Assembly: GCA_014529385.2 (NCBI GenBank)
Contig: CM043963.1
Coordinates: forward strand, 100,309,412-100,373,411
Direction: 5' to 3'
DNA: 64,000 bases
Source of the DNA: Adiantum capillus-veneris
Taxonomy: Eukaryota > Streptophyta > Polypodiopsida > Polypodiales > Pteridaceae
Below are positions 21,173 to 32,524 of this stretch, in pieces. Within the stretch, counting starts at the first letter, position 1. The number at the start of each line of letters is the position of its first letter. Position numbers and translations under genes: made by a program. The notes under the pieces were generated by a model, which was given only the letters and a program-made list of their open reading frames with translations, was not told the origin of the DNA and did no database searches.

Positions 21173-23828
21173 TGAGGTAGTCCAAGGCGGGTAATAAGAG
21201 AGGCGATCTCTAAACACCCCTCAAGGCTCCCGTGCTACTCAATTGGGGCTGGGGTAACCACAAGCTCAACACAACAACAAACCCACAGCCAAACCCAAAC
21301 AAGATAGAGGCACCACCTAGTTATAGTATGCGAACTAGGACGCAAGAGAGATTTTGTCACAACCAAGAAGATGCACCACAAAACACACACAAGCAACCTC
21401 ACACCAAGATACACACAAAATGGACCAGAGAGAGCTAGAAAAAAGGGAAGAGAGAGAGGAATGGATCTTGCGTAATACCTTATTTGTGACTGACAAATGG
21501 AGATGGTTCGTTATGATGCTATCATAGATCTTGTACAAAACTAACTCAATTCTTAGTGAATGTGAAACATTGCCAACACACTCACACTGTCTTAGGGTGT
21601 GGGAGAACTCTCACAACAATACCCTCTTATAATGGACACAAAATTGGTAACGAAAAACACACTAAAACACTTTCTAAAACAAGATCAAATGATAGAAACG
21701 CAAAATACACAAGTCACCATGAATTCACTAAACCATACCGCACAAGTGGAAGGACGAAGATTTGAATGTTGAATCACGCCTTTGATGCACCAAACCTCAA
21801 TTTATTGATGATGGAGAAACATATACAATAGTGGTTTTGAGATTTTGAACTCACTCTCTCTCACTTGCAATGTGTAGCTTGAAAGCTTCTCCCACACCAA
21901 GAGTGAAGTTAACAAAGTGGTTGCTACGTCTAAGTCTCTCCTCACGCACAGAATGTTGAGGTGTTGTGTGAGATATTGCATGTTGTTTTACAAGAAGGAG
22001 AGGGGCCTATTTATAGGTTGGAGACCCCTCATTAAGATTATTGGAAATCCTAATTTACAAGCGAACAAATCAAGATTATGATTTTTTATGAATATCAAAA
22101 CATTGCAGGCCTTCTTTGTCTGCTTGAGTCATGGATGTGGGCTCAAAAGACAGAATTATTGATGGTAGATAAAGTGAAAGTAGAGTTTTAAGGAAGGAGA
22201 GAGAGAGAGAGATACTACGTACATGTCTTGAGGTGAGGTGTCTTTTATGGTTAGGTCAATGGCTATTTTGTGTTAGTATGTTAGTGGTTAGCATTAGTAA
22301 TCACTAGAAAGTTAATGATATATTTACAATGGGTAGAATGAGGTGGATGGTTGAAGTAGTATGGTTGAATGAAGTGAGGAAATCCTTGTGATGGTGAAGT
22401 TTGAAGAAGTTTTGGACTTACTTGTGTAGGTTCCCAAAATGACTATCGATCCTCTTCTTCGTCTTCTCTTCTTTATGCCACCGCCGTCAAGGTTGATTAC
22501 CGTGATGAAAATGGCAATTTGGTTGACGATACTTCTCAATTTGCAGAGGTTAAGCATGGTTTACATGGTGCATTTTATGTATATAGAGAAGGGGTAAGAT
22601 GGAATTGTACTTTGGAAGTAATAGAGAGGGGCATAGAGATGGTGTATGTACATGTAGAGCTCATATGAGAACTATGGAAGTAAGAGGGGAGGTTAATGGT
22701 GAAGAAGGTGAGAGAAACTATGGAAGGTGCAGGTTTGAGTGAGATATTGAGAGGAATGAGTGTGTGTGTGTGTAGAAGTGTGGAAAGAGGTGAGAGAAGA
22801 CCATGGGCTACTTGTGAGAAATTAAGTGGGCAGACTGGGGTCCACTCAAAAAATCCTAGCTCACAGGGGGTTGCTCCAAAAATCACCAAAATGTTTGAGG
22901 TGATTATTCAGCTTTTGGTCCATGTTTTCTTTTTTGACCATCACTTCAAATTTGGAGTGGAGATGGATATAAAAATCCCACCAAAATACCTGTTTTTCTT
23001 CACAAAAAAGTCTTCAGTGGCCCCCCTTTTGTTGAATTTGCATATGGCTCCAAAGGTGAGCCCCTCCTTGCATGAAAGCATGACCTAATTGATTCTTAGG
23101 GGTTTGAAAATATACATGGTTGTGGATTATGCAAGATATAATACATGGATAAGATGAAAAAAAACACGCTAGTATATATAAACCATTTATGGAATCTAGA
23201 ATAGTGTCAACTATATATAAATATAAAATGAAAAAAAGAGATATATGAAAATATAAGGAATCAAATGAGGGGACCCTCATTTATTTTTAATGAAGTATGC
23301 TTAATTACAAGAGATAAGAAAAAAAACACCTCTAAGAAATAGGAATTTAGTGAAAGGCAATGACTGATGGTGAAAGGTATTTTTGAAGTTTTCCCTTGGA
23401 GTGGATTCTCACCCAAAAATAAGAGAAGCTTGCATGAAATGATTTTTTATAGAATACGTAGGTAAGAAAAATTATGGTAATGGTGAGTCAATGTACATAG
23501 CATACATAGGAAAATAACGCACACCTAAGTAGAAATATTTAAATAAATACCAAAATAATTATAAAAATTCTCTATATTTAGGCCCTATGTACAATGAAAT
23601 ATTTACATACAAATGGACCATAATATATATATTTTTTAATTTTTAATTTTTGGCTCAACTAACCCAATGACTAGCTAGCTAAGGGTTTTAAGAAGATATG
23701 GGGAAAGTCCCTTAACTCACACACGCCTATGTACAGTGGAAAGGTAAGAATAGCCATAGTGTTTATGTGATTTTGGTAGGGTGAGGTAACTCACATGGCA
23801 ATTACGGAGAGCCGAAAAACGGCTATCA
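21173..23828 (-). repeat. 5' LTR of element B (2,656 bp)
   Basis: It matches 7301-15427 less the copia insertion. The ends are TG and CA on the minus strand. It carries the uninterrupted target of the copia element near 21662 and the TATA box at 22006-22017. Confidence 0.95.
22006..22017 (-). promoter_or_regulatory. TATA box of element B 5' LTR
   Basis: CCTATAAATAGG on the minus strand, about 830 bases before the LTR end. This is the likely core promoter for the element's transcript. Confidence 0.6.
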
Positions 23829-24240
23829 CTACTTTATAAGTGCGCATCCATGGTACACCCACGATGACTGCTTCATTAAGATTGATATCATCTATTACAT
23901 GAAAGTGATGCGGGCATTGATGGCCATCAATGATAATCGATATATTTGCTTGGCCTAAATTGATCATCGTCCCCCAATTTGCATCTTCAAGCTCGATCTG
24001 ATTGGTCATCAATTGGACATTTGGTATCTGCATAAATGTGGAGTATTTCATGGCATTGTCTTGTGCTCTAGTGTCTAAAGTGGAGTACTTCATGGAATTA
24101 ACTCGAGCTCCAATTTCCACAAGTAAAGTAATTCATGGAATTGGCTCGTGCTCCAGTGTCCACAAGTGATCACTCTGTGAATCCATTGGTTAGCTGTATA
24201 CAAAATTGTACATTCATATCACCAAGCCAATTTGACTCTA
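23829..24240 (-). pseudogene. Element E second aspartic protease domain (after integrase)
   Basis: Downstream of E's integrase, the minus strand encodes LVDTGARANSMNY (24170-24130), a retropepsin active site. A flap-like region follows, then VIDDINLNEAVIVGVPWM, equivalent to the ILGRPW end of retropepsins. It continues across element B into 7300-7253 (VVPDWQKD). D has a domain in the same place with LLDSGAPTN and MLGQPW. Having a protease after the integrase, in addition to the usual one before RT, is unexpected. Stops make the E copy a relic. Confidence 0.7.
24039..24176 (-). repeat. Triplicated 42-43 bp active-site segment in E's second protease
   Basis: Three tandem copies encode, in minus-strand order, DTGARANSMNY, EIGARVNSMKYST and DTRAQDNAMKYST. 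Only the first keeps D-T-G. The first-to-second spacing is 43 bp (frameshifting) and the next is 42 bp (in frame). Confidence 0.8.
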
Positions 24241-24429
24241 CTAGAATTGCTTCAATAAGGGGAGCTGCTATTTCTGCTTGTCTAAATTGGGTGTTGTTTT
24301 ATTGTCCTCTATATTTTAAAATCCACAACTTTGCTTGCCTCTGAGCTTGTGCTTAATAAGACTTGGATTTTTTCTTTATGTCTATTACTTTGTGGATCTT
24401 CTCTAGCATTTTCATGGTTATGGTAGATG

Positions 24430-24960
24430 ATATCTTTTCAACTTGCAACCACTAATCCAGTTGGACATCTCTTTGTCCTCTAATGTTGCAACCACTAATC
24501 CAGTTGGACATCTCTTTGCCCTCTAATGTTGCAAGTTTTATGGCTCCATTGGATGATATGTCGCTAATCACAGATGGGCCATTACCTCACTTCTTTAACA
24601 TTTAGGAGTGATATTGTAAGGTGTAGACTAATACAAGTCACCCTCTTTAAACTACTTTTTGATCACATGTTGATCATGGAACTCCTTCATGAGTCGTTTT
24701 TGTGCATAGATACCTGTGACAACTCATTAGCACATTTTGTCTACTTTTCTAGCTCGTTTACTCTTTTTGATAGTTCGTGGCCTGTCCACTCTAGGTTTTT
24801 GGCCACTCATAGTGTGGGAATCAAGAATTGCATGGGAAATTGGCATTAAGTCAGGATATCATATTGAAAGGTGTCGTTTCAATAGCTATTTTGTAAGCAA
24901 CTTGTTATGCCCAAAGAGCCGAATGTAACTTTTTGTCCTAGTCTTCTCTTAACTCACTCA
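24430..24960 (-). pseudogene. pol: Element E integrase C-terminal domain
   Basis: The minus strand reads IKLATLEGKEMSNWISGCKL near 24530-24450, matching D's VKLATLEGEEMPNWISGCRL. A 43-bp tandem duplication (24445-24487, 24488-24530) repeats the SNWISG segment. Nearer 24960 the codons resemble the variable linker after the core. Confidence 0.75.
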
Positions 24961-25541
24961 CTATCTTTGCACTATAGAAAAAAACTTGTTTGTGCTCTCT
25001 ACCTGTCTATTAGTTGGAGGGTGATATGGTGCTGATTTGCAATGAATTACCACATTGAATTCAACTAGCAAGATTTTGATCACTTTGTTTAGAAAGTAAG
25101 TCCCTCTGTCGCTCACTATGTCGATTGGTAGCCCATATCTTATAGATAAATTTTCATGTAGCAAGAACTACGCTATCATTCTTGTGTCCTTTCTTTGTAT
25201 TGCTTTAACTTCAATCCATTTGGCTAGATTTTCTGTGGCCACAATTATATATTGAACATGTGTATGCAGAAATGTGGGAGGTATAATTGGTTCGACAAAG
25301 TCTATGCCCCACTTGGAAAATGAATTTGCTCCCATCATAGGTCATAAAGGCACTTTGTCTCACCACATAGGTGATTTTTTGCATTGATATTCGTCACAAC
25401 TCTTAACATATGCTTCTACATGCCACTGAATTCTTGGAACAAGGATTGCTTTCTCTTTTTTTCTGCAAAAAAATGTCCACCTACCTGTCCGGCATGAGCT
25501 TGCTCAAGAATTAAAATATATTCATATTTCATGGTGCACAT
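24961..25541 (-). pseudogene. pol: Element E integrase core
   Basis: RYGLPIDIVSDRGTYFLNK and SAPYHPPTNRQVEST supply the second Asp and the Glu (25164-24961). The first Asp (KWGIDFV) is in the broken stretch near 25300, and before it comes the end of a second zinc-binding module. This half is better preserved at the catalytic residues than D's. Confidence 0.8.
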
Positions 25542-25974
25542 TCAAAAGTGATTGTCCTTTCCTCTCTTGTACATGTGATACTCAATCAACACGTAGCTCT
25601 CTACTTTGGCTTGAATGTATTTCATTCTTGATTTACTCAACCCCTCTGGTAGAATTTCTTTGCTCAAGTAATCCACAATATGCAAGCTCCACTTAGGTGC
25701 AACTACTACTTTGAAAAAAAAATTATGTTCTATCGGTGCCTGAGTCACACAAATGTCACATGAACTAACATATTCATGAACACTTCTTTGCATTCTCGGA
25801 AAATATACACCAAGTCTCATAAATTTTTGAAATGTTTGCACTTCGCCATTGTGAACTCCCATGGTTTGCACATGAGCTTGGATCAAGTACACGTTTCTCT
25901 CACTTGACTCTTCATATCCTTAATATTTTGTCATTTTATTGCTTGTATGGACTTCTAGATATTAGCACTAATGT
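25542..25974 (-). pseudogene. pol: Element E extra zinc-binding module before integrase
   Basis: AHVQTMGVHN gives His-x6-His, and RLGVYFPRM then CDIC gives Cys-x2-Cys, an HHCC module like the integrase N-terminal domain. It is followed by YKRGKDN, where the regular HHCC module would begin. D has the same double arrangement (48800-48240), so it was ancestral to both. Confidence 0.7.
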
Positions 25975-26672
25975 TCATGCATGCTCAATGATGGACGACT
26001 TCCTTTCAATATAGAGTGAGCCAATCGTGAGCAATGGTATGAAATGTTTTCTCCACATCGATACCATTTTAACATTGAAAAGATAAGAGACTGGCAGGCC
26101 ATCGTAAACTCCTTTGGGTCCTCTACCATGAGTCAATCTAGACAAATAGTCACCCTTCCTCTGATGTGTCATTCTTTTTTTGACTACTATGGTGAAATAA
26201 AACTCAAGCAATATGATATACCATCAAACAATATGTCCGATATTGTAGGGTTTGTTCACCAAATATAATAGTGCTCGATGATCCACAACGAATACAAACT
26301 TGTTCATGAAAAGATATGTCTGAAATTTTTCACATGATAGACCATACCTAACCCTTCTCTCTTCATGGTCATGTAATTCTTTTATACACTATTAAGGTGT
26401 CTGCTTTAGTAACAAATGGAAACTTCCATGTTTTTCTCTCCAGGTTGTGCAAGGATACATTCGATACCTTATGATGACGCATGAACATGGACATGGAATA
26501 TCTTCGTCTAGTTAGGAGATTCTAGAATTGAAGCAAAAATCAATCTCCGCTTCAATTTCTAGAATGCTTCTTCATATTCATTAGTCCACTCAAATTCCGT
26601 AATGAAAGCATAGAGAGGTTTGGCAATGATTACGTACATAGAGATGAAACTTCTATAGTAATTACAATGGAC
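25975..26672 (-). pseudogene. pol: Element E RNase H and end of RT
   Basis: Fragments align with D: EFEWTNEYEEAF, EGLGMVYHVKNFRH, LEFYFTIVVKK and DYLSRLTHG. Many stops interrupt it. At 26672 the alignment is cut by element C and resumes at 35655 in the RT. Confidence 0.8.
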
Positions 26673-27268
26673 TGTTAACCCTCACAGCTCACGGATACCC
26701 TATCACCTACGACGGATGTTGTAACCTACGGCGGACATTGTATTATTTATTTGGTAGAGTCAGGTACCGGGCATGTCGGTCCAATAGGAAAAGAGTAAGA
26801 CTGATCGCCGATGAGAGGCGCACTGTAACTGGAACAGTCAAGGGATTAGTTGGCTAAGCATGGGCGCCCAAGTGTGAATGGGGTGAGCTCATATAAAAGT
26901 CAACTAAACCTAAAATTCACTCATTCTCTCATTTGTGCAATTGAAGAGTGCTCTTGCTCCATTTCCTTCTTCTTCTTCTTCATCTCTTTGTGTGTGTGTG
27001 AGAGAGATAGAGTGAGAGAGGGAGTGTGTGGGCGATCGATCATTACGAAGGCACAACGGCGGTGAAGTGGTTGAGCACGGCGTAGTGGCGTCTCCCTCTT
27101 CTTCGCGACGAGGAATCCTCCACGAAGCAAGCGTAGAGCGGTGAGTGACACACCATCGTCATCTTTGAGCTTACTAGTTTAGGCTTGTTGTGTGCTTGGA
27201 GCCATTTGTGGCTTGCACACGGTGTATCGACAAGTTCCTTGCATTGACACGTGCGACATATGCGCACA
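26673..27268 (+). repeat. 5' LTR of element C (596 bp)
   Basis: It begins TGTTAACCCTCAC and ends GCGCACA. A TATA box (ATATAAAAG, 26891-26899) lies in its centre. By eye it differs from the 3' LTR at about 10 sites in the first 215 bases (about 95% identity). Confidence 0.95.
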
Positions 27269-27272
27269 TTTT

Positions 27273-27290
27273 TGGCGCCGCTACCAGGGA
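27273..27290 (+). other. Primer binding site of element C, tRNA-Asp type
   Basis: TGGCGCCGCTACCAGGGA follows the LTR after four T residues. TGGCGCCG(T/C)TGCCGGGG is the known plant tRNA-Asp primer site; two positions differ here. Confidence 0.8.
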
Positions 27291-28049
27291 ATGCCATACA
27301 CTAAGCTTGAATGGCACTCTGTGCTTATTTTGTGGTGCAATTTTTATTGTAGGAAAGGTAAGGAAGGAGGGTGTGTGTGTTGAGAAGAGGGATTTGGTGT
27401 TATACTGTGTGTTTTTTTTGTTAATGGAGTTTTCAAAGGTACTGTGTTTATTCTCTGCGTATTAAGGTTGTTAGTTTTCTTTGTTAATGGAGTTTTCAAA
27501 GGTACTGTGTTTATTCTCTGTGTACTAAGGTTGTTAGTTTTCTGTGTACAACAAGTAGGAAGTAGATCTGTGAGAGTTAATAGAGTGTGTTAGTGTGTAA
27601 CAGTAGGTGTATTAGTTAGAAGTAGGTAGATAGAGTGTGTGTGTGCTCTCGCGCAGGCCGCGGTGACCTTATCCTTTATTTTATTTTTTAATCTTTTAAT
27701 TTTTTCTATTAATAAAGGTAGGACCGGGATCAGGAATATCTCCCAAACCCAAGTCCAAGCTCATGCTCAGGCCTAGGCTTCAATCGCCTTTTAAAATTAC
27801 GAATTTTAGATTCACTCGTAGCTTAAAATCGATTTTTTGAGGACCAACGGAATTTCAGATGCCCGAAAATTGTGTTGTAAAGCACACAGCGACCCTCTAA
27901 GTGATATGCTCGTTTCGAGCTATCACAACACTTTATCAAAAAAATCAAACATTAAAAACGTTAAAAACACGAGTAAAAACATACGCTTAAAAAAGTAAGT
28001 GGTTAACCTTCGAGGTTAATCGCCGACGCTTGAAGGGTGCCAAAGGCAC
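27291..28049 (+). other. Leader of element C
   Basis: No gene is evident. A 63-bp tandem duplication starts at 27418 and repeats at 27481 (TTGTTAATGGAGTTTTC). Confidence 0.7.
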
Positions 28050-28832
28050 ATGCATCTGCGCTCTGGTCCTGTGCTAGAGATGGAGCAACTAGAGAGAATT
28101 TTGACTTACGCGAGCTCTCAATATCCACCTACTTTAGGTTCCGAGCCCTCGGCGGGGACCCAAGGTAGTACAAACCAAGACCCGAACATAGCGGATAGTG
28201 ACTCTTCCTCTGACTACGACGTTATAGAGGGTTTCCCAATGTCTAATCCCGATAGCTCAAGCCAAGACATGCATTCCATGGGCCCACGGTCCGGGCCGAG
28301 CGTTCTTAGCCGCCTAAAGGAAACCTTCAGTAGAGCCACTCGCTCCGAACATGGACATAATGATGTAAATGAGGGGGGTGGGGAAGTAAATTCTCCATCC
28401 ATGACCAACGTAGACCCTATACCCTTAGAGAATGTGCACCTGAATACTTCATTCGCTGCACCTCCTCACTCTTCAGAGTTATTTCCCTCCGAGGTCATAT
28501 TACCCGATGGTAGAAGCCTTGCCGAAGTGCAAGAGGTTGAGCGATATATCCTTGCAGCGAGGGAAAAGGAAGTCGAGAGCTTACGCAAGGCGGAGCAACG
28601 AAGAGAGTTAAAAGCAAAATCCCCTATGTCAATATCCTTGCTAAGAGAGCAATCGAGTGCTCCCGACTTATCAACGGCTAAAGGGCAACCTCTAGAAATC
28701 AACATTGCATCTAGCTCAAAGGACACCCCTAGCACCTCAATCCTAGATGGAGTGTTCTTAAATGAGAACTGGGAGTACGAACTACAAACCGAAACTCTGA
28801 GCGATCTATACACAGGTCACACCTATGCGTGA
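28050..28832 (+). CDS. gag: Element C gag N-terminal region
   Basis: 260 codons beginning MHLRSGPVLEMEQ. It is Ser/Pro/Glu-rich with an amphipathic segment EVERYILAAREKEVESLRKAEQRRELKAK (about residues 170-200) that looks helical. I see no catalytic motif. The position right after the leader and the frame change into the capsid-bearing stretch at 28829 suggest it is the N-terminal part of gag. The ATG at 28050 is the first good start after the leader. Confidence 0.6.
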   Translation: MHLRSGPVLEMEQLERILTYASSQYPPTLGSEPSAGTQGSTNQDPNIADSDSSSDYDVIEGFPMSNPDSSSQDMHSMGPRSGPSVLSRLKETFSRATRSEHGHNDVNEGGGEVNSPSMTNVDPIPLENVHLNTSFAAPPHSSELFPSEVILPDGRSLAEVQEVERYILAAREKEVESLRKAEQRRELKAKSPMSISLLREQSSAPDLSTAKGQPLEINIASSSKDTPSTSILDGVFLNENWEYELQTETLSDLYTGHTYA

Positions 28833-29836
28833 GTTGGTTAGATGTCCTACAATCCACAATGGGTGCTATTAGTGTGGAGGATCAACAACAAAGAGTTTGT
28901 GAGGTCATCCATAGGGTTATCGAGTTAGAGAGACAGAACAAGGGGATCAACATGCCTTCAACGGGTCTCATGAGATTCTTGGATACAGGGAAGGCTAAAC
29001 AACTGACCTTATCGCAAATGGAGACTCCCTCGGTAAGTCCGATAGATCCTCCATATGTTGTTTCGCGAGGGTTCTCAGTGCAATCTAAGCCCACAAGTGA
29101 TAGCTTCACCTTTCCAAGTCTAGCTCATCTTTCCCTTGATGACACCACGGATACCATGCCTACCCCAATGATGGGCATGCCAAGAAACACGCCATGGACC
29201 TCATTTGTTAGTAAAGCACCGCTACATGGTAGCTCAATGGCTGCAACAGTACCTACAAGTGTGTACCAATCGTATACACCCATGGGTCCTCGTACTCATG
29301 TAGTCCCTACCCCTCCCATTGTATCAACTACCTATGCTCCACAACCACAACACCCAAGATCTTATTTCCATGGGACTATACCGGCTAGCATTAGCATGTC
29401 ACATCCGACGTCTGCTATGCCTAGGGCCACACATATGAACTTTGGACCACCACATGGCACAACATTGTACCCAACATGGAACCCAAGGGCTTCCTATGAG
29501 CCAAGCCCAATGCCAATACCTACTCCACATGTAGTCTTTGGAGCGCCTTCACCCACGGTGCCTTCTCACTTAGGTGACTTGGCAACATTTGCTCAAGCTA
29601 TTGGTCAATCTATTGTTGCTGAGAATATGCGTAACACGCCTGATAGAGAGCCTAGAAGTAAGGTAGTACAAATAGCCAAGCTCACACAAAAATTTAGTGG
29701 AGACGGGGATGTGAGAAAGCATATCGAAGTGTTTGAACAAATATGCGATTCTATAGGAGAACACAATGACCTACATAAGAGCAATGCTTTAAGCCTAACC
29801 TTAAGTGGAAAGGTGGGGATTGGTATAGAACCCTAA
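28829..29836 (+). pseudogene. gag: Element C gag, proline-rich region and start of capsid
   Basis: A long low-complexity Pro/Thr/Ser/Met region precedes LGDLATFAQAIGQSIV and the capsid start AKLTQKFSGDGDVRKHIEVFEQIC, the usual F-x-G-x-x-D opening of Ty3 capsids. A one-base shift near 29810 turns the expected GDWYRTL into a run-off ending at 29836. Confidence 0.8.
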
Positions 29837-30203
29837 GGGTGGAAGAAAAACGATTTACCCTACTCTTAGGAGACTGTTCTTAAAAGAATACATACGAGAG
29901 GGAGTACTTTGGGGTGTAGCCTCTCAGCTCCAAAAAGCCCAACGAGAGGAAGGAGAGTCGGTGAGAGACTTTATTAGTTGCTTAAAGCATTTGAATTCTC
30001 GATGTAATCCAAATGAGCGCTTCAACAATAACCAATTGCTCGATAGATTTAGTCGGAGATTACGACATGAGGATATCTACAATGGCCTAGTCATTAGAGG
30101 TATCACCACTTGGGAAGCAGTCACTACCAATGCGATCCAATTGGAGGATAATTTAATGATTCAAGGAGAAAGAGTGTCTGTTGAGTCTAAATCTATTAGC
30201 TGA
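29837..30203 (+). pseudogene. gag: Element C capsid, C-terminal part
   Basis: In another frame the stretch shows ESVRDFISCLKHLNSRC, typical of the gag E-x-V-x-x-F-I helix, then RFSRRLRHEDIYNGLV and TTWEAVTTNAIQLEDNL. It ends at a stop after SVESKSIS. Confidence 0.75.
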
Positions 30204-30224
30204 CAAGCATCGGGGCATCAGCCA

Positions 30225-30626
30225 ATGACCCTAAAGCCTATTGCTAAGGAGCCAAAGATATCTGAGATGACTTTAGCAGATCTCACCAAGGCTATTCAAG
30301 AGAGTCTTAGAGACAATCGTTCTCTGCAAAACAATCATATGTATCCAAGAAGGGAGAAACAATGGTGCTCAGTATGCTATGGACCGCATAGTACCAGTGA
30401 ATGCCCTACTTTTAGAGTAAAATTCAATGGGAACTGCAATTCCTGTGGGAGGTATGGTCATCAAGATAAGGATTGCATAGTATTTAATCAGGCGATGGCC
30501 AATAGACCAAGCTTAGCATGGACAGACACACCTCGAGTGCGTGCATTGATGCCAGCCCCACCTCTTGAACAAACATCACAACACATGGTCCCTAGGGCCC
30601 AAAATGTTGTCCAAACAACACCCTGA
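30225..30626 (+). pseudogene. gag: Element C nucleocapsid, first two zinc knuckles
   Basis: CSVCYGPHSTSEC has spacing C-x2-C-x3-H-x4-C, one residue shorter than usual. CNSCGRYGHQDKDC has the regular C-x2-C-x4-H-x4-C. They bind genomic RNA. A TGA at 30624 interrupts the Pro-rich continuation. Confidence 0.8.
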
Positions 30627-30635
30627 CCACCTCCA

Positions 30636-32126
30636 GTGCTAGGACCGCAACCACCACACCCGAGAATCACTTCTGTGAATCAAGTGGGTTGTGAGTCATC
30701 TATTGCTTGTTTGGAAGGCTGTGAGGAATATATAGATCCTAATATTTCCTATGGGATGGATGTGCTTGAAGAAAGTCAACAATACTACATGGAGGACTAT
30801 TGGGGACAAGTCAAACCTGTATATCAAGTGGCTGCTCTTGCGGCAAGAGGCCAAAATATCAATTACACTGCTAAGAGACCACCTCTTCAATGCTATGAGT
30901 GTGGAGGTCCACATCGTGTAGCCGAGTGTTCTATTAGGCTACAAAATAATGCCACACTAATGAAAACCAATCAAGCGATCACGTCTACAATGACAATACT
31001 CATGTGTAATCGATGTGGCATAGATCATTTGATTTCCCAATGTCCAAATAATCCAAATGCACCGAAGATCACGCCATTACACTTGATTGAAGTTATCGAG
31101 GAGCCATCACCAAGTACACCCGTGGTACCAGTAAACGTACTCACACGATCGATGCTCCAAAAACTAAATTATATTCTTGAGGAAAGAGACACGGCATCAA
31201 TTGCCCAATCTCATAAAAAGAAGAAAACACAAAGAAAGAGATCGCAAAAAGCAGGGAAGTCAGACCCCAGTTCAAAGACCAACATAGGGACTGGTGACGA
31301 CCCCGTATATATGAACGACGCTGAAGAAGATTCTAATTCAGGTGAAACCATGGAGACCAAAACGACCACTAACATAGAAACCAACAAGGAAGATCTTCAT
31401 GAGCCACAATGGCCAGGATCCAAAAAGAAGATAGGAACTTACCCAAACCCTATAGAGGAGATTGAGGGAGTCAAGAAATTAAGGAGTTTGGTAGAAGATA
31501 CCCAAAGGGATCTAGAACCGGCACCTAGGAAGATCCAGATTACAGACACTGTGTTCCCTATGCAACAACAACCTCACCAAGTCCATAGACCCTTGGACAT
31601 ACCTAGTGTCATCCAAGAAGAAAGTGACTTAAGGTCATGGAAAAGTGGGCGTACTCACTTCTTGATGGAAAGAATGTTTATAGAGGGACTACCTAATTCT
31701 ATCAAAGAAATGGAGATCCCATCTTCCCCAAGTCAAGGGACTCAAGGCCAAAAGGTGTCATTAAACATTGCCAAATTGATGGATTTCATGTCTTCAGAAG
31801 TTAGAACCACCATCGTGTCAAAATTATATAAAGACCTTGAGCTAGTCTCAGCTCTTCGAGCCTTCCTCAATGGAGAACTGAAGTTTGGGCTACCACAATT
31901 TGCACAGATGGATGGAGCTGGGGAGATGACAATAGAGGAGGAATACATAGATCCACAACCCAACCTAGATGAGAACCTTGTTATAGAAATACCTGTTAAC
32001 AAGTTGGGACAATACTTTGAGCGTGATGAATCCAATGCGACTATACCAATCACTACTAAGGAATTAACTGTGAAGGGAATCCTTGATGGTGGCGTTGGGG
32101 TTAGCATTGTGACTAAAAATTGCTAG
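30636..32126 (+). pseudogene. gag-pro: Element C further zinc knuckles and protease N-terminal half
   Basis: The 496-codon frame has CYECGGPHRVAEC and CNRCGIDHLISQC, both of the short C-x2-C-x3-H-x4-C type. A Lys/Arg-rich basic patch (KKKKTQRKRSQKAGKS) and a long acidic linker follow. Near the end come VPVNKLGQYFE-like residues (EIPVNKLGQYFE) and ILDGGVGVSIVTK, where the retropepsin D-[ST]-G reads D-G-G. The same lead-in (VPLNKVGEYCE, ILDSGAGVAIATK) occurs in D's first protease. A TAG at 32124 splits the domain. Confidence 0.8.
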
Positions 32127-32132
32127 GAAACT

Positions 32133-32417
32133 ATGGGAAGACCTCACCTTGCGACCACAACCATAGTAGTGAAGATGGCCAATGGGTCTATTGTTAAACC
32201 TATTGGGATGCTAGAAGATCTGAAGATCAAGGTCTTTGGACATAAGATAAGGATTACCTTTATTGTTATGGATTTCTCCAAACACACTATGGCATCGGAG
32301 ATGATCTTAGGACTTCCTTTCATGAGGGAAGCAAAAATGGTGCATGACTGGTTTAAAAACCATGTCTACTTGCAGTTCCAAGATTCTTTCATTGGAGTGG
32401 ATCTTGTGATGGGTTGA
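32133..32417 (+). pseudogene. pro: Element C protease C-terminal half
   Basis: It continues after the stop with VKMANGSIVKPIGMLEDLKIKV and ends with MILGLPFMREAKMVHDW, the ILGRPF-type element that closes the retropepsin fold. D has IILGRPFMR at the same point. The usual continuation into RT is missing: unrelated W-[VI]-P-K sequence follows. Confidence 0.8.
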
Positions 32418-32524
32418 GCACATCCTCTAGGAAACAGGTTTATAATCGATCATAGATCTGACACAACAGTTCAGTATTGTTGCACGTGTAAAGAGGACAC
32501 TGATGTTGGGGAAGATTCTCCTAT

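Larger units (their letters stand above)
7301..23828 (-). mobile_element. Element B: Tat-like Ty3 retrotransposon with 2.66-kb LTRs
   Basis: A complete but decayed element on the minus strand: 5' LTR 23828-21173, primer site, leader, gag, zinc knuckle, protease remnant, RT, RNase H, a second RNase H, integrase, polypurine tract, and 3' LTR 15427-7301 (carrying the copia insertion). Both LTRs run TG to CA. The 4-bp CTAC flanks both ends (7297-7300 and 23829-23832). Removing B with one copy of CTAC joins the codons of element E in frame (TYKV to VPDW), which confirms the ends. The second RNase H places it with the Tat lineage. Confidence 0.9.
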
